From: Corynespora cassiicola
Taxonomy: Eukaryota; Ascomycota; Dothideomycetes; Pleosporales; Corynesporascaceae
NCBI GenBank assembly: GCA_022059125.1
Contig: JAEUWY010000006.1
Location: forward strand, 1,798,001 to 1,862,000
Reading direction: 5' to 3'
DNA length: 64,000 bases
Shown here: positions 1 to 11,589 of the stretch, piece after piece
How positions within the stretch are numbered: the stretch's first letter is position 1
Layout of the letters: the number at the start of each line of letters is the position of its first letter
Notes under the pieces: model-generated
The model's input: only the letters and a program-made list of their open reading frames with translations
The model's database searches: none
Told to the model about the DNA's origin: nothing
Position numbers and translations under genes: made by a program

Positions 1-1007
1 GCATGGTATGAGTCGTCTTTTGCCCCGTTCGCAATATACTCGGACGGTGACTGACAATGGGCCCTTTCAGCCGGTCTCAGACGTGTCGCTCGCTCGCGGA
101 CGAAGAGATGTGCGCTCATGGGAACGCTGCTGGTGCCAGAACGCCGACCAGATCAGCTTGTCGGGATCCGTTGCATGGACAGCGAGGTACGACCTGTCAA
201 GTCGTGGGATGTGGGTCTTCCGTTGCTCAACATGTCCATAGTGAAACACCTCGACTGTCACCACCCTTTTGTCATTTCCACATCAGCTCTTCCAAGTCCC
301 ATTTCCTATCCCAGAACCACTGAGAGATGATTAAGCGGCGTTTAAAGTCAATCTTCGCAGGGGTCGACAGAAATAATACTACCAAAATTGCGCTGCGCGG
401 AGCAGCGCATGACGGCATTTCTCAGATTCTGGCCAGAATACGTGACACGATATCTCTCCATCGTCGCTTGTATCACAGGGCTGCGACCATCAGCGCCAGA
501 GGCGATGTTCGCACTGTACCCTTTCTGGCACCTTTTCTAGCGCCCCCGAGCCGCGGCGGTTCCCTGACAAATGTGAAGAAACCAGAGTTCCACCTGTCGG
601 AAGGTTGGTGCCTGCCGGCGTCATTTACTCGGGGCCTAGGTTGGGGAGAATGACGAGGTGGATGGTGGAATCGATCGGTTAAGGCAACGTTTACTATAGC
701 ACGGAGAATGGTTTCTATCCAGACGGCACTGGATATTGTATCGTGTCATTCGACCATGAGAAATACTGTCCATTCATCCTCTAGACGGGGTGATCATCCG
801 TGTTAAGCCTAACCCTAATTTATTCGGCTCAGAGTGCAGCAAATTGCGGGGGGACCAGGTCCGCCGGCTGTCCGTGCCTGTTGATGGAGTGGACAAGGGT
901 GTAGTGGCTGCACACCTCACGCCGCCAACTATATGAGAAAGCCCACCCGCGATTACGCGCGATATGGTCTTCACGATTCTCCCAAGACCGTCAGCCTCGT
1001 CGTCGCA
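1..1007. other. Intergenic, no gene supported
   Basis: Only short unrelated open frames are seen on both strands. A perfect 8-bp inverted repeat (389-396 with 402-409, loop of five bases) could form a small hairpin. The 3' part is presumably the promoter of the PTH11-like gene that follows. Confidence 0.5.
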
Positions 1008-2722
1008 ATGGTTTACCCACTACAAGTCACCTGCCTGGCGGTGATATGTGGCACGCCAGCACTCGCATCTATATTTGTCGCCCTTCGGATTTATACACGG
1101 CGGAAGTTGAACCTTCGGCTCGGTTGGGGTGCGTAGAGTGCGACCGATTACTCCCCCGCGATGCTGACCGTCAACCAGATGACTGGTTAATCGTCGTTCC
1201 TCTGCTGCTCTCGATAGCACTTATAGGGCCATCATACAGACGTACGTTTGCTAAAAGACTGGTAGCCTCTTTTACTGATACGATACAGATGTCAAAATGT
1301 GGCATGTCGGTGTGCACATCTGGCAAGTCGATCCAAACAAGATCGAGCCTGACTACGACGAATACTATGCGGTGCGCACCATTGCCAACCATCTCTATCT
1401 CAATTGCTGATTATATCTAGGTGGTTATGGCCTTTAATCTCCTCAATATACCGATATTACCGCTCGTCAAAGCCTCCATCATACTGTTACTGCTCAGAGC
1501 CGGCTCGGTCATCGAATGGTTGAAAAAGGTCCTGTACGGCATTCTGATCTTCACCATTGGAAGCGCACTCATTCCATGGTGCCTCTACATTTTCATCTGC
1601 CCGCCACAAACTGGGAACACCTGGAAACCGCGAACTTTTGGAGGTCTGCATTGCATGGGGCGACACCGCATGGGCGAAATGCTGATCTGGGTTACCTGCG
1701 CGAATCTCCTAACGGACCTTTTGATTTTTCCCATCCCGTTCATCATTGTCAGGAGAATGATGAGCGCGCGAATCCGTTCCCGGGTGGTGGTACTTGCGGT
1801 GTTCACCTCTAGTCTTGCGTAAGGATCCCTTGCACGGGGAAGTTTCAATGCCTGGCTGACAAGTACCCACAGCGTTACAGCTATCGGCGCCGCGAAAATT
1901 TATCTTTCGTACCGGGACCGACTTTACAGCGATTTCAAGCCCGACTGGACTTACCCGATCGACTACTGCATCAACCACATTGAGAACAATGTGGCCATCA
2001 TCGTCGCGAACATTCCTATTCTGAGAGGGCTCGTTACCCGATGGGTCTTTAATTTCAAGACCAAGGCCACGCCAGCGGAGCGTGAGTTTCGGAATGATTG
2101 CCAATGGAGCTCGTCGAATTCGTCGGCCCTCACTCGAGTCACCAAGCGCAGCCGAATCGCCCAGAAGATCATGCCATGCATGCACGACGACTTCTCGTCC
2201 AGCCTCGCCCGGTCCAAGGACGTCCGCGACCCCGACTATCCACCTCGAATCATCACCACGGACTTCCGAAAGAACAAGTCATTTATCTCGCGCAAAGCCA
2301 AGTCACGAAGAGACAGCCTTGATCGTAGATTTGACTCGGCCGATGGCTGTGAGAAGGGCGACGTACTAGAAACAGTAAGGAGTATCGGAAGCTTGGGGTC
2401 CGCACCTACGCTGGTGGAGAGTAAAGAGATGGAGTGGAGACTTTCAGATGGAGGTTGGGGCTGTCAGATATCGAGTCCCAGGCGGATATCGAGCCCGACG
2501 TTGAGCCCCATCACGCCTTTGACGCCGTGCAGACTGAGGGGGATTGACGACGACGACGAGATATACCCATACCCTTTACATCGCGAATCTTTCCAGCGCG
2601 ATTTCCAGCGTGAGTCTTTCCAGAGGGATTTCCAGCACGAATCTTTTCAGAGGGATTTCCAGCGCGAATCTTTCCAGAGGGATTTTCAGCGAGATTTTCA
2701 ACGCGACTATCACCGCGAATGA
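1008..2722 (+). CDS. PTH11/SAT4-type rhodopsin-like seven-helix membrane protein
   Basis: Five exons: 1008-1128, 1179-1241, 1289-1371, 1421-1818 and 1873-2722, coding 504 residues. The family consists of fungal integral membrane proteins with a rhodopsin-like fold; some (PTH11) act as surface-sensing receptors, most are uncharacterised. Visible family features are the LGWDDWLI junction created by splicing intron 1, the KMWHVGVHIWQ segment of exon 3, the NIPILPLVKASI helix, a Cys-rich loop (FICPPQ...HCMGRH) and the NLLTDLLIFPIPF helix. Intron 4 (1819-1872, GTAAGG, branch GCTGAC, CACAG) is 54 nt and contains an in-frame TAA, so an unspliced reading looks falsely truncated. The C-terminal cytosolic tail is long, basic, serine-rich and ends in about four copies of a 9-residue RESFQRDFQ repeat. 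An ATG at 933 lies upstream in frame; 1008 was preferred because it starts just before the first helix. Confidence 0.82.
2582..2719 (+). repeat. Tandem 27-bp coding repeat (FQRD motif)
   Basis: Four imperfect 27-nt units encode RESFQRDFQ or HESFQRDFQ, followed by a partial unit that ends the PTH11-like protein. Copies differ at silent and first-codon positions (gag/gaa, cgc/cac), so the array is not a fresh duplication. Confidence 0.85.
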
Positions 2723-3245
2723 TACCATAGCCATACATAGCTTTTTTACGAAATGATCAAAAAACAATTGAACAACAACTCCCACATTCCCACACCGTGA
2801 CTCTTACCCTGTCTACAGCTACCAAAATCTCCCTCCCCGCCACCAACATCCCAATTCCAGCCTCGCTCCTCAGCCCTACACCCGTCCTTCTGCATTCCAT
2901 CCCACCCAACCCTTAACTCTCCGACCGGAACCCCCCATCCCCTCTGCACTCCACAACCCTCTGCATACCGGAAACAAAACGTACAGCGCAAACGTGCGTA
3001 CGTGCGTGCACGCAGCCGGCCTGTCCACATGGCAGCACAGTCCCCCATCCACCCACCACAGACCACCCCTCGCCCCCAGCCGGCGCTCAGGCCCGTCTAC
3101 CGGCGCCCGGGATCACGCAAAGCACCGTCTGGCGCAACATTGCCACGCAGCCAGCGCCAGCGCAAAACGGAAACCCGAGCGCCCTCCCCTGTGCTCTCGC
3201 CTTTTTGCCAGAATCTGGGGTAGGGTGAGGAGCTGGATTGGGGAG

Positions 3246-3266
3246 GTGTGTGTGTGTGTGTGTGTG
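3246..3266. repeat. (GT)n microsatellite
   Basis: About ten uninterrupted GT dinucleotides in a gene-free stretch. Confidence 0.9.
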
Positions 3267-4682
3267 GAAGGGCGGCAGGGTCCTGTTTGCGCCTACACAC
3301 CCATCCACCGTCTTCCCCCTTCTTCCTTTGGGGTGGAAGTGTGTGTGGATACGTCTGCGCTGCCAACCCGCCCTTCCCTACACTTCACCCCTACCTACCC
3401 AGCCTACGCACAGCACACAGCCCCTTCCCATGCCATCTCAAACCAGCGGTTCACCCCTGAGTCAATGTCGCTCCAGCATGTCTGTTTCCGACCGCGTCGA
3501 CAGCTCGGCCCACCGTTTTGGAGCAAGCAGAGGATGGATCCGGGGGGGGGGTACGTACCCGTCTGGATACGGTTTGAGGGCTGGGGGCAGCTAGCTCGGA
3601 GGGGGATACTGCACCCGTGGGCCTGGCCCAAGGTCAGGTGTCCTGTGCGAGCTATGCGTGTGACGAGCGGAGGGATTGCGGTAGCCGCCGCGGTCGTCCC
3701 CAGATCGTCTACCGCAACGCGCCAATCGAGGAACGTTACCAGGCGGTTATAAGAAGGGAAAAAAAGCAACGCGAGCCGGCGATGATCGGTTCGCCATCGC
3801 CGTTCACGGTTTCCTGTTTTTCTTTTTCTTTTTCTTTTTTTGGCGGAGGGATGGCAGATTGGCGACACGCGCGGCTTCGCAGGACCCGACCCGCTCACCT
3901 GGCCATTCTCGTCCCCAAGGTTTCTGGGTCAAACAGTGCGGAAAGCTAAATCGATGGAGAGGGTCCTGACGCCCTTCCGCTTTCAGTAAACAGAGAAGAG
4001 GAAGAGAAGAGGGTATGCTGGCGGGTGGCGGGGCAGAGGGAGCCGAGGCTAGACAGGGGAGGACCCCCCCCGGGTGAAATGGATAAAATTGGCGAACCAG
4101 CATGAACGCCAACAAAAGCTAAACATATTAAACTCGTCGAGATTTCATTTGCCTAAATGAAAGGTGAAGAAGGGATTTTCCTGCTTTGACAGCTGCCATT
4201 TGCAGGCGAGGGCGGTGTTGCTCCCCCTTGTGTGAGGAGATCCGGAATATTGGATGCGGGGGAGGGCTTGTATGTGATGAATGTGGCGCGGCATTCGAGT
4301 ACGGGTAGTGATGATGTGGAGTTTGGAGGAAGGGGGCGGATGTTGTTTGCAAGCAGGGGACTCCAAAACGTCCCTTTCTTTTTTTAAAAATTTTCGTGCC
4401 TATCTAGTAATAGCATCGGCGAGATTCTTTCTGCTTGGGGAGTCTGGGCAACAAACTCCCAAGAATAAGAAGAAGAAGAGGAAAAAATAAAACGGCGGAA
4501 TGCCTTGTGTAGACAAAGCTGAAGTGTGGAGCCAACGCCCGCCGAATTGAAACTGGCCATGGCGTTTCAGTCGTCCATTTGTAGCGACACTACGCTGACC
4601 CTCGTCATCAAATCTCAAACCGGACGGTTCCCACTTCCAACCACCTGAACCCCACAAGAACGAAGGTAATAGTTGCGCCCCG

Positions 4683-4701
4683 CCCCCCCCCCCCCCCCCC
4701 C
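4683..4701. repeat. Poly-C tract
   Basis: A 19-base run of C. Its exact length is likely to be unreliable in any assembly. Confidence 0.9.
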
Positions 4702-5377
4702 TCCTCGGCGAAGGGCATATCCTAAAAGGAGATGATGCATGGTCGAGCAATGCAGTGCAGATAAGACGACAATCCAGAGGCCGCCAACCTTGATGACACG
4801 AACGCCATGGGACGCCGACTTGTTCACAGCCGAGCGACCAAAAAAGCCCACCTAGACAAGAACCCAAAAGAGAAGGAAAAGAAGAGAAAAAACCGGGCTG
4901 CCGTTAACGTACAATCCATGAGCCATGACGTCCGTTGCCTCGCTTACATAGGGCGAGGAACTTGTGTTTTTTATGCAAAGAAAAAAAAATTGGGGTTTTG
5001 GGACAAGGCCGACCAAGAGAGCGCATCGTATCGTGTCGTGTGTCTGTCAGTCTGTGCAGGTGAGGTGGGGTGGGGTCGGATTGGGGCGGGCGGCCAGGCC
5101 TTGTCAACTATAGACTGCCGAAAACGTTCGCGGAGTTAGTGCGACCGCGGAGGGTCTCGTCCGAGAAGGGGGGGGAGGGAGGGAGGCGACATGTCAGTGC
5201 CACGGGTAGGGTATCCATGCATGACTGATGGACGCCATGGGACCCATCACCTGACGGCCGACCTGTTGCCGGAACACGCTGGACAGGTGAGAAGGAGGGC
5301 GAGAAAATTGGACAGGGGGGGGTCCCCCGTCCTGAGTGGCCAGGTACCGAGTGCCGTGCAGCTTGGAGTTGCGGATG

Positions 5378-6308
5378 CTATGCCAATAGCAGAGCTGCGA
5401 GGATGGCGGTGATGGTGACAAGGCTGGAAGTGGCGGGCCAGAGGGCGTTGGCTGAAGAGACCTCGCCTGAGAGGACGCGGTCGTCGTCGCGGATGCATTG
5501 TGTCTTGTCGGTGAGCTCGGTTGGACATACTACGCGTCTGAAGGTTGCCCTGTGCTACGTTAGACGGTGTTGGAGGTGGAGACGGAGGGCTTGTCGGTGG
5601 TGGACGTACGTCGGGAATGATGCATCTTGAAACCAATCAAACCGCCACTCGCAGCCAGCTCGCAGGTGCTCTGGCAGGTTTTGGCAGTCATTGACCGAAG
5701 AGACGCCCTGCTCGTCCTGACCAAAGACGCTCTGCTCGACGCCGTACTGCTTGGTGCAGCCATCAAACTGTGTCGTGTTGCCGCCTGGCACCTGTATATC
5801 GTGTGAGCATCCAAGCAGGCCGACGGGTGCAACAAATTGGACTTACGGCCAGGGAGAAGCGATTCCTGGTGTTGATGTCGTAGGCAGTGTTGGAGGCCTG
5901 GATGATCATGGTCTTCCCGCGCAGAGGATCGCTCGTGAAATTCAGCTCGTAGCAAGCGCAACACCAAGCATTCTCCACCCGGCCCTCTGTCGTGAAAGCG
6001 CCCGCGAATCCGTAGGCGTGGGTGTCGTTGATGGCCCAGGGCTGCTGATCCGAACACACATAGGCGGATCCGCCCGTCCCACAGCCAGTTCCCTCCTGGA
6101 CATCAACAGGGGAGTCTCCGTCGGCCGCACACGACAAGACGGGTCGTGTCACTGAAGCTTTGTTCGGCCATCCGCATGAGGGTTTGCAGCAGTCCCAGAA
6201 GCGCGTCGTCAGAGCCTCCCCCGAGACGTCGAGATCCGAGGCCTGGACCGAGACGACGACCAGCAGGTCGAGCAGGAAGAGGAGATTGCGAAGATGGGAA
6301 AACGTCAT
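5378..6308 (-). CDS. Glycoside hydrolase family 45 endoglucanase with probable GPI anchor
   Basis: Three exons on the minus strand: 6308-5847, 5791-5610 and 5549-5378, giving 271 residues. GH45 enzymes hydrolyse beta-1,4-glucan by inversion with two aspartates. The first is in TTRFWDCCKPSCGW (Asp39), the second in the QFDGC motif of exon 2 (Asp164). A hydrophobic signal peptide occupies about residues 1-23. The domain ends with the usual GCEWRFDWF block, and exon 3 completes it with VVCPTELT. After this comes a short linker and a hydrophobic C-terminal segment (about residues 250-271, ending in ILAALLLA) preceded by small residues (SSANA), as in GPI-anchored proteins. There is no cellulose-binding module. 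Most GH45 enzymes are freely secreted, so the anchor suggests a wall-attached form. A TATATAA element lies about 117 nt upstream. Confidence 0.9.
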
Positions 6309-9300
6309 GGCGTGATGGGAGATCTTTTTTTTTCCTTCTGATGCCGTCTGAGCAAAGACTTCAGGGCATGCTTTATTGTTGCTAGCAGGAAATCTATTCG
6401 AACCGCGCTAGGGTACGGGGGGGTTATATAAGGCCGGGCGCGAAGGAGTAATTAATCGGGTCCTGGCCTGGGAACGTCAGGCCGAGAACACTCACCTTCT
6501 CCAGCTCGCGCAGAACCCAGCCCGCAACCCAGCCAGTTAGCCCAGCCCGTTGCCACGCAGGGATCTGCGGGGCTTGCACCGAAACAGTAAACCAGATCGG
6601 ACGCTTGGAGGCGGACGAGGTCAAATAGCCCGTCAACGTCGCCCGAGGTCGAATTAAGCTATGCCCTCCTACATCTGTTCCAGTCAATGCGCCACGCCCA
6701 ACCACACTCCCTCCCTCCCTCCCTCGCATTCCACCACAACCGTGGCAATGGCCTTCCCCACCGTTTCGGCAATGGCGGATGGCATGGATGGCATGGGAGA
6801 CGTCTGCGCCGCTACAGAGGTTCCCGGTAGAGGACGGACCCGCCCTCGCCCTCCGGGCCTCCTCCTGACCTCCTCCTTCTGGGTCTCTTGTCCCAGCCTC
6901 CGTCCACGCCGTGTCGATTTGTCTCACGCCCTCCCCCTCTCGGCTATATCCCACTAGCCAACCGTTTCGAATCCTCTTCCCTCCTGACTGCAATGCGTGT
7001 GCACCGCGACATCGTGGGAGCCCTTTCGTCCTAGCACGTGGCCGCTTACGCGCCGTCGCTTTTCCCATCTGTAAGGGCTACCGTCTGCCCGCACAAACTA
7101 GTCTACATTTGCCTGTTCCCGCCCCCCTGGCTAGCTTCCTTCCCCGCAATCTTGCAAAAAAGGACAATCGAACGACAAAACTATTGGCTTTTGCAAAAAG
7201 GGTCCTGTTTGGGACTGGTTGATGGAGGGGGAGGTTGGTCATGGGGAGGGGACGATGCTAAATACCGGATACCCACCGGCTTTGATGGCGCATACACGCC
7301 CTTCCGTCGCTGCCACGGAATATCTCTGGATGACGAGGTGGAGAGGCTACCAAATGGGATATCTCGGATTTGCCTGTCTGCTTAGCAACTTGGTCGAGGG
7401 AGTTTTTTAGGTGGGGTTGGGTGTTCTTCCGGCTGTAAAATGCCGCGTATCAACGACTGGGAAATGCGAAGATGCGCCCGTATCCGGCGTAGCTTCTCGA
7501 GTCACCGGATACTGCCGCTCCTGATGCCATGCGCGAGGTCGGAAACGCAGGTGGGTTGGATGACTTGGTGCAGTGATGATGCAAATGCTCCTCTTCTGTT
7601 TTGGTGGTTCGGATAGAGGCAAGTTGTCTAGGTTGTCCGGGAGTGGAAATGGCTTAGGGCAACTGGCATATCATCGTGTGCCGGGATTATTGGCTATTAT
7701 TCCACCTACTCCATCAACAACAACAACAGGGGAGAAGCATGCTATATTCTGGATGATGACGTATGACGGCAGGGCTGATACTGAGGCCTGATGGTGATGC
7801 AATTGCGTAAAAGGTAATGCCACTATAAGCAAGGCTCATGCACCCTCCGGATTCAGGTTGTTCTTTCTTTTGTGATGATCGGCTGTTTTGATAGCAGCAT
7901 TGATGATGAAAGCAAACACTATGAATAGTTGCACTTGGTTGAAAATATGCAAGATTCATTGTAACCCCGACCGACGATCCATCTTGGTTCAACAGATTCG
8001 TAGCCATTGTCGGCCGGATACTCCACAAGCCCGACGAGTGGCGCAACAGCAGCATAAGCCCTCTTCTGCCAGTACATTTATCTCAAACGAGGCTGTTTAT
8101 AGATTGTCTTTTGCGAGAGAGCCCAGAAAAAACATGCAAGCTTTCAGATCCCACATTTAGTGAGCAAATGAGGCGCGGCTTACGGGAGAGCGGCAATTGT
8201 CTTTTGGCCCCGGCTGCTATATTCAGATCAATATGCGTCAACATCTCGATCTTAGGAGAGAGCAGGGAATATGGCGAAGCGACTTGCATTCCCGTGCCAT
8301 GGAATTTCCATCTACCCCCGTGATTGAACTTGTCTGTGAGCCATATCGGCAACTCTGAGGGTGCTGCCAATTGGATTATCGTACTGTGCACGTTGCGGGT
8401 TTTATTGTTTGTTGGCGACATCAGTCACAGCTCCGCGGAGTGAGATTGAAGTAACGCCTGGGAGAGTCATGAAGGGAAAATCTAAAGACTCTGCTTCTGA
8501 GAATCAGAGAATTTGTCTTGGACAGCCGTTAGCTCGCTATTTGATGTGGACGAACTACATTTTCTTCTTTTCAAATACTACAGACATTCAGTGAAGAATC
8601 TAACATTGATCTGGGTAAATCCCAATAATCCAAAAAGATAATTTCCTGCAACTCCTCATTTTTAGATCTATCGGTTCGCAATCAGAAGGAAAGGCGTATT
8701 GATTCCCACACCATACAATTCCCACCAGTAGATGCCCGAGGACCCCTAGACTCGGCCATAGTCCATCTGGCAACTTTCTGAGCCACATATTTGTTTATTT
8801 TCTCAGCTCATACTGTTTCTCGTGTTCATCAGGGAACAAGGTCCGTAGAGTTGGCGTGGCGGTAATGGAGAGACAGTTTGTTGAGCTGGAGCTAGCTCTA
8901 ACCACTTCGCACGTTGCTATAACGGGGAAGGCGCACAGAACAAAACACTTTTACTCGGCACCCACTACTCTGCAGGCACAATACGAAGCTTCAAGACGCT
9001 TTCCACTGGTCCTCCATCGGCGCCTCGTCCGTTTGCTATATCTCCTCGCTTTGCTGTGCTTTCATGCGTGACAGGCAACTTTTCACACCGCCATGAGAGC
9101 TTGTACAAGCTTATGTGGATTTAGGTTTGATGTTTTGAGGATGCATCAAGACCGCTAGAGTTGTCTGATTCCGAGTGCTGGAAAATGTCACAATCATAAT
9201 TCAACCAGGTTACACAACTCCGAACAACAAGGAGGGATGTGATTGTGAAAATAGATTTTGAAGCGCTTCACTAGGATGTCTCTAAATCATCAAGGCAAGG

Positions 9301-11589
9301 TTTTTAGTGATTATCTGAGCTGACACCAGTAAGAATTAGGCAAAGTCGTGCAAGATGACTCTCCTACATTTGTTCCCGACCAACCAGTTCTGCCGCGCCT
9401 ATCCATTTTAAGCCATTATGGTCTATGAATTATTGATTCAGGCAAAGAATTTTGTGAAGATGTGGTGGTATATCACGGTAGTCGACCTTGTGCAAAGGAT
9501 TTCGGGGCGCTTGCCGCCACTGTCAGATCAAGCAGCCAGCCTCAAGGCCCGCGGACATCACGGCTAAAGCTCCGAAAGTCTGCCACTACCCGACCGACCT
9601 TGTATTTCTGGAGTGCTAGATCTCGGGTTTTTCCTGCAATTGGTGTTTTTACTTGGGCAATTTGCTCCAGCGTTGCTCCGATGCACTAAAGCCGAAAAAG
9701 AAATAACATGACAAAGTGAATATTGAGGTGGTCAGACCAACGTTAGAGTACGATGCGGCACATGCCTCTAGTATGAACAAGTCGCTCCCGAGAGCTTCGA
9801 ACCGAGTTCAAGGAATAAAGTAGCACGGGTATGCGAGTTTAGCGGAAAGGCATTCACTGAGCTGAATAACAAGCACGCCGCGGCTGAACATGTGCCTGCC
9901 ACAGGTCACGAAACGAACATTTTGTCGTGACGCCACTCGCCTGCGGAAGGCCATCCGATCGGTCATGGGACTTGCAAAGTGATTCGAGCATTCCGCAGCG
10001 TGGCTTGAGCAAGAACACGCACACGTCAACATCAGTAGGCAAAGGAATTGCGCGTCTTCTCCCCGCGCAACGTTCCATCGGCGAGATTTGGATCGACGAT
10101 TCTAGACCCCCACAAGTCACCAAAAAGCACAAGCAATTGATCCTGCCGGCACTTGGGCAGCGTGCATCGGAGGGGACCGTTATCGATACGGCCGGCATGT
10201 CAAGTGTCTTGGTCTGTCAGGCACCGGCTTGTCACAGCACAACGTGGATTGGGGACGGCACGGGAGCCCAAGCGGGATCGTCTTGGACGCCGGCACAGAC
10301 GGACCCCGGAGTGGAGAGGGTCTGGACAGTTCCTGGTTGAAGACGTTGCAAAAAATCTTCCGTCGCCATTCACGGCCTAAGCGCTCAACAAGTGGGGCGG
10401 GGCATCCACGAGGAAAGTTGAGCGCGCCGCTGGCTGCGCCGCCGAGCGCACTCCACAGTGATGGCACTGGGAGAATTCACGGCACCAGCACAAGTGTCTG
10501 CTTGTTGTCGTAATCCGTTATCTAGCGCTGGCGATGCTTCTCGAGGTGCATGCACACAGCGGGGACATGCCCGAGAGAGGCACGCCGTTCTCGCTCGCAC
10601 TGCGACCCAACAGCCTGCCCGCAGTCTGTCTCTATCAGGGGCAGGCCCTCTTATCGCAGAGACGCTTATGCAGGAACACGTTGGCCAGCGAGGAACCCGA
10701 TTTTCGAGATTTGCCCAGGGTTACGCAAGGGCGATGGCAGATCGACGGCCTTGTTCATCTCCACTCGAAGCGCGCGGTCTCGAGAGGGAAATGCCTGGGC
10801 AAATGGCTTCATTAAAGGGAATCGCGCGGTCGCTTTCCTCATTTCTTGAATCGCAACAGGACGCTGACCAGCCCGAAATAGCGAAATCACGAACCCAAGA
10901 GCGCAATTTCAGGCAGGGGGATGCGGTTGCAGGTGCCGAGCGTTTGAAGATCAGCCACCACGATTCGCGTGGGCCTGAGTGGAACCAGGAAACGATCCCA
11001 CCCGCTGGGCCTGGACGCCAAATTCGAAGACTGTTTCTCTGCTTGCAGGCGCTCGTCGACGGCCATTGGGCAGCCTGTGGAATTTTTTTTCGCCATTTTC
11101 GCGCCGTCAGCTCTCATCAGCACGCCCCGGCAAGCCGCCGGGACTTTTCGCTCACCTGGACTGCAGGCCTGGTCAGCAAGGCCTCTACTGCCGCCCTTCC
11201 TGCGCGCTCAGATCCGTGTTGGTCCACAAGAGGAATCGCCCAGGCTCACTCGCGCCTCCAGCAGGCACTGATGCAGAAGGATGCAGACGAGCGTGGCTCG
11301 CCATGGGGCGCTCGCCTACCCCCGTGGTTGGGACTCAGGTATCCCACGCTGTGGGAGGCGTGGCTATTTACCTGCGAGCCGCCCACCCCCATCTCTATCC
11401 TTTGCCTCGCTCATTTTTGGCTTCCGGTACAGGAATACCAGTCATTCATTTCACCGTACACTCATTTTTGCCCGTCCCTCCGAGTCCGAGACTCAATTCC
11501 TTTCCCTTTGGCGTCCAGCTCATTCATTTGCTGGCCCTAGACCCTGATCAGGTTATTCCGCTTTACCGACCATTGATACCAAAAACACC
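6309..11589. other. 5.3-kb gene-poor intergenic region
   Basis: No family is recognisable and no spliced model is convincing. A long open frame (about 10461-11540, plus) overlaps the promoter of the next gene and has random-looking composition, so it is not called. Much of the stretch is moderately AT-rich between 7.5 and 9.7 kb. Confidence 0.45.
6424..6431 (-). promoter_or_regulatory. TATA-like element of the GH45 gene
   Basis: TATATAA on the minus strand about 115-120 nt before the GH45 ATG, in a plausible core-promoter position. Confidence 0.35.

Larger units (their letters stand above)
2723..5377. other. Intergenic with microsatellites and homopolymers, no gene supported
   Basis: The stretch holds a (GT)n run at about 3246-3266, a G run at 3541-3549, T-rich tracts near 3815-3840 and a C run at 4683-4701. 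Open frames here are driven by this low complexity. I see no coherent exon. Confidence 0.5.

Noticed and set aside
1820..1822. In-frame TAA taken as evidence for a PTH11-like pseudogene
   Set aside because: It lies in a 54-nt intron with consensus donor, branch point and acceptor; splicing restores the frame and the family sequence.
10461..11540. A 359-codon plus-strand ORF upstream of the DUF1996 gene
   Set aside because: Overlaps the DUF1996 promoter, other frames in the region are also open, and its composition (rich in Arg, Ser, Ala, His, Trp, Cys with no blocks) looks random.
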